Assembly: GCA_026397965.1 (NCBI GenBank) | Contig: JAPLTU010000081.1 | Span: forward strand, 1 to 56,592 | Reading direction: 5' to 3' | Source of the DNA: Verrucomicrobiota bacterium | Lineage (GTDB): Bacteria; Verrucomicrobiota; Verrucomicrobiia; Opitutales; UBA953 | Length of the DNA stretch: 56,592 bases | In this document: positions 52,958 to 56,592 of the stretch, piece after piece | Position numbering within the stretch: position 1 is the first letter of the stretch | How the letters are laid out: the number at the start of each line of letters is the position of its first letter | Made by a program: the position numbers and the translations under genes | Notes under the pieces: model-generated | What the model was told of the DNA's origin: nothing | Seen by the model: only the letters and a program-made list of their open reading frames with translations | Database searches by the model: none

Positions 52958-53764
52958 CTAGCTTTTACGCAGGACGAGGATGATATCCGAATACTCCAGG
53001 TTAAGTTTCCGCGTCGACACAAGGTCGTAATGGAAATCATGCATTGCGACACGCTTCAGCGCCGGCACCTTGGCCAGCAGCGTGCGGACCTCGGCAGGCG
53101 AATAAGTGCGGAAATCCCAGTAAGTTTCCTCGATTCGCGTTTCACCCTGTTCGGTGATCTGCATGCGGGTGCGCATGGCCTCAGTGCGGCTCTTCTGGTC
53201 CGCTGGTTTAGACCAAGTGTCACTGACGACCCGGACCCCAGGCTTGCGCCCGGTCGAACGCTCGTGGTCAGGCGGGCTCTTCTTATAATCCGTCAGATGA
53301 ATGCCGAGCAGCAGTAACCCGCCCGGACGGAGTGCCGCGGCCATGCGACGCAGCGAACTGAGCGCACCCGCTTCGGTGTCGATATACTTAAAGGTACTGA
53401 CGAAACAGTGAGCCACATCGTAGACGGCGTCTTTCGGTACGGAAAAATCCTGTAACCGATCCCGCCACACCCTGCCCTTCAGTTTTTTCTCCTTCAGACG
53501 ACGCTTGGCGAACGCAATCTGGTGCTTGTTCAAATCAAAACCATGGACCACGTGGCCGCGGGCAGATAAGGATTCGAGTAGCCGACCCGAGCCACAGGCC
53601 GGCTCGAGCACGCGCATTGGTCCCGTCAGCTTCGGGCCGTGACGTTGCATGATGCCTTCGATAAAACGCGTCTCCCTGAGCGTATAATCGGCATAAACCA
53701 TGTCATAATATAACGGCGAGTCATACCAGGCAGTGGCAGATTTCTTGGCGGGTGCGGAATTCAT
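52958..53764 (-). CDS. Class I SAM-dependent methyltransferase
   Basis: A 268-residue cytoplasmic protein. Motif I is VLEPACGSGRLLESLSARG, followed by GFDLNKHQ, the VAHCFVSTFKYID region and ALRPGGLLLLGIHL. It starts with YYDMVYADYTLRETRFIEGIM, a pattern common in small-molecule methyltransferases. It lies downstream of thiC by 80 nt but has no recognisable thiamine function. Substrate unknown. Confidence 0.82.
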   Translation of the reverse strand: MNSAPAKKSATAWYDSPLYYDMVYADYTLRETRFIEGIMQRHGPKLTGPMRVLEPACGSGRLLESLSARGHVVHGFDLNKHQIAFAKRRLKEKKLKGRVWRDRLQDFSVPKDAVYDVAHCFVSTFKYIDTEAGALSSLRRMAAALRPGGLLLLGIHLTDYKKSPPDHERSTGRKPGVRVVSDTWSKPADQKSRTEAMRTRMQITEQGETRIEETYWDFRTYSPAEVRTLLAKVPALKRVAMHDFHYDLVSTRKLNLEYSDIILVLRKS

Positions 53765-53844
53765 CGATGAGAAAAATCGGAGAGCAAACCAGTAGGCTTG
53801 CCTACGTAAACGCTGGTCACCAGGCCAGCCGTTCTTCGAGCTGA
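53765..53844. other. Hairpins between thiC and the methyltransferase gene
   Basis: After the thiC stop, on the minus strand, GCTGG-N8-CCAGC and GTAGGC-AA-GCCTAC form two short perfect stems. A weak T-rich stretch follows about 17 nt later. These might attenuate read-through from thiC, but neither fits a canonical terminator. Confidence 0.35.
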
Positions 53845-55919
<2,075 letters not shown>

Positions 55920-56034
55920 GGAAAGAATTGGAAGGAACGCCTTTATCAAGACCGACCTCCCGTTGGAAGCAAGTCCATGCTCACGTTTGCCAGAAAGACT
56001 CGCCCAACCATCGCCTGGTGACTTTAAATGACCC

Positions 56035-56388
56035 ATGGAAGCCCCATCTCTCCCCGCCGACCTCATCCCCACCCAGGACGAGAAGAACCTTGGTATCATC
56101 ATGCATGTGCTGAGCCTCTGCGGCTTCTCGCTCATCGGCCCCCTGATCGTCTGGTTGGTAAAGAAAGACGAAAGTGCCTTTATTGACGCCCAAGGCCGTG
56201 AACTGCTGAATTTCCAGCTCAGCTTTGTCATCTATGCGATCGTTTCGGGTATCCTTTGCTTGATCCTAATCGGCTTCGTGCTGCTGGCGGTCCTGGCGGC
56301 ACTCTGGTTCATCTTCACGATCATCGGCCTAGTCAAAGCCACCGAAGGAAAGGTTTATAGATTTCCCCTCACCTTTCGGATGCTCTGA
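56035..56388 (+). CDS. DUF4870 domain membrane protein
   Basis: A 117-residue protein with the DUF4870 (Tic20-like) pattern: DEKNLGIIMHVLSLCGFSLIGPLIVWL forms the first helix, followed by the conserved DAQGRELLNFQLSFVIYAIV segment and a third hydrophobic helix (LIGFVLLAVLAALWFIFTII). An inner-membrane protein of unknown function. It is divergent from thiC and ends before a strong bidirectional terminator shared with dnaA. Confidence 0.85.
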   Translation: MEAPSLPADLIPTQDEKNLGIIMHVLSLCGFSLIGPLIVWLVKKDESAFIDAQGRELLNFQLSFVIYAIVSGILCLILIGFVLLAVLAALWFIFTIIGLVKATEGKVYRFPLTFRML

Positions 56389-56411
56389 CCTCGGCCGATC
56401 TGAAGCCCAAA

Positions 56412-56438
56412 AAGCCCGAGAGAACATCGGGCTTTTTT
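56412..56438. terminator. Bidirectional intrinsic terminator between the DUF4870 gene and dnaA
   Basis: AAGCCCGA (56412-56419) pairs with TCGGGCTT (56427-56434) around a GAGAACA loop. Six T follow on the plus strand, and five T follow on the minus strand, so it can end both convergent transcripts. Confidence 0.88.
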
Positions 56439-56455
56439 CGGTCATGAAAGACGGC

Positions 56456-56592
56456 TCAGCGATTCATCGACAACTGAGTGCGCAGATACTCGACCGTGCG
56501 GCGGACGTTGGCGTCGACTTCCATCTGATTCACGACCGTCTTACGGGCGTGAATGACGGTGCCGTGGTCGCGACCGCCGAAAACTTGGCCGA
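56456..56592 (-). CDS. dnaA: Chromosomal replication initiator DnaA, C-terminal fragment (5' end outside window)
   Basis: The minus-strand frame is open from the window edge to a TGA at 56456-56458; it has no start codon inside the window. It reads [19 protein letters not shown], the DnaA signature in domain IV (the FGGRDHxTVIHA motif that binds DnaA boxes), and ends with a short tail [14 protein letters not shown]. This is the last 45 or so residues of the DNA-binding domain. The origin of replication may lie close to the window edge, although dnaA is not always next to oriC. Confidence 0.92.
   Translation of the reverse strand, partial: GQVFGGRDHGTVIHARKTVVNQMEVDANVRRTVEYLRTQLSMNR

Overview
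The window looks like chromosomal DNA of a Verrucomicrobiota bacterium, most likely Opitutae-like. This is inferred from gene content, not from a marker phylogeny. It has paired DUF1549/DUF1553 and DUF1501 secretome genes, DUF1080 proteins, many exported sulfatases, a bacterial SMUG1 and a class of leaders without clear Shine-Dalgarno sites. Coding density is high and I saw no tRNA, rRNA, insertion sequence, prophage or CRISPR array.

Layout. 1-6685 (+): a DUF1080 gene cut by the window edge, a double-DUF1080 protein, a terminator, a heme-type DUF1549/DUF1553 gene broken by a -1 frameshift, and a Tat-exported DUF1501 protein. 6690-6865: an inverted pair of four-unit octamer repeats. 6875-10010 (-): sulfatase, methyltransferase, SMUG1. 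10055-12007 (+): speA with terminator. 12095-13458: flavin reductase-like protein and MenH-like hydrolase. 13455-16918 (-): a second DUF1549/DUF1553-DUF1501 pair. 17095-20696 (+): an Hsp70-TPR protein translationally coupled to a very short UvrD-like helicase, the best candidate here for an undescribed system. 20706-21517 (-): small membrane protein and lipoprotein. 21576-37553: polysaccharide and sulfate-ester genes, namely a serine hydrolase, four further sulfatases, a GATase-CHAP-FG-GAP fusion, a Gfo/Idh/MocA oxidoreductase and two esterases, plus a decayed HI0933-type flavoprotein gene and a small acidic protein. 37194-41720 (-): a large propeller-PHP hydrolase followed by a HupE/UreJ protein whose 3' end runs antisense into a sulfatase.

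41898-49789 (+) is one directional run: ketoglutarate semialdehyde dehydrogenase, KdgD, an MFS transporter and glucarate dehydratase (glucarate to 2-oxoglutarate), followed by MadL, MadM and a MatB-like ligase (malonate uptake and activation to malonyl-CoA). 49908-50976 (-): a small outer-membrane barrel-like protein and a GIY-YIG-like protein. lexA (51191-51853) has a candidate operator next to its start codon. 51899-55734 (-): SGNH hydrolase, methyltransferase and thiC, the last preceded by a TPP riboswitch. A DUF4870 protein and the C-terminal end of dnaA (minus strand, cut by the window edge) close the window.

The physiology suggested is a degrader of sulfated and acetylated glycans: sulfatases and esterases strip side groups, sugar acids enter through glucarate, and paired DUF1549/DUF1501 proteins act at the envelope. 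No formylglycine-generating enzyme or anaerobic sulfatase maturase lies in the window. Three genes (DUF1553, HI0933-type, HupE) carry visible lesions that could be real decay or assembly error.
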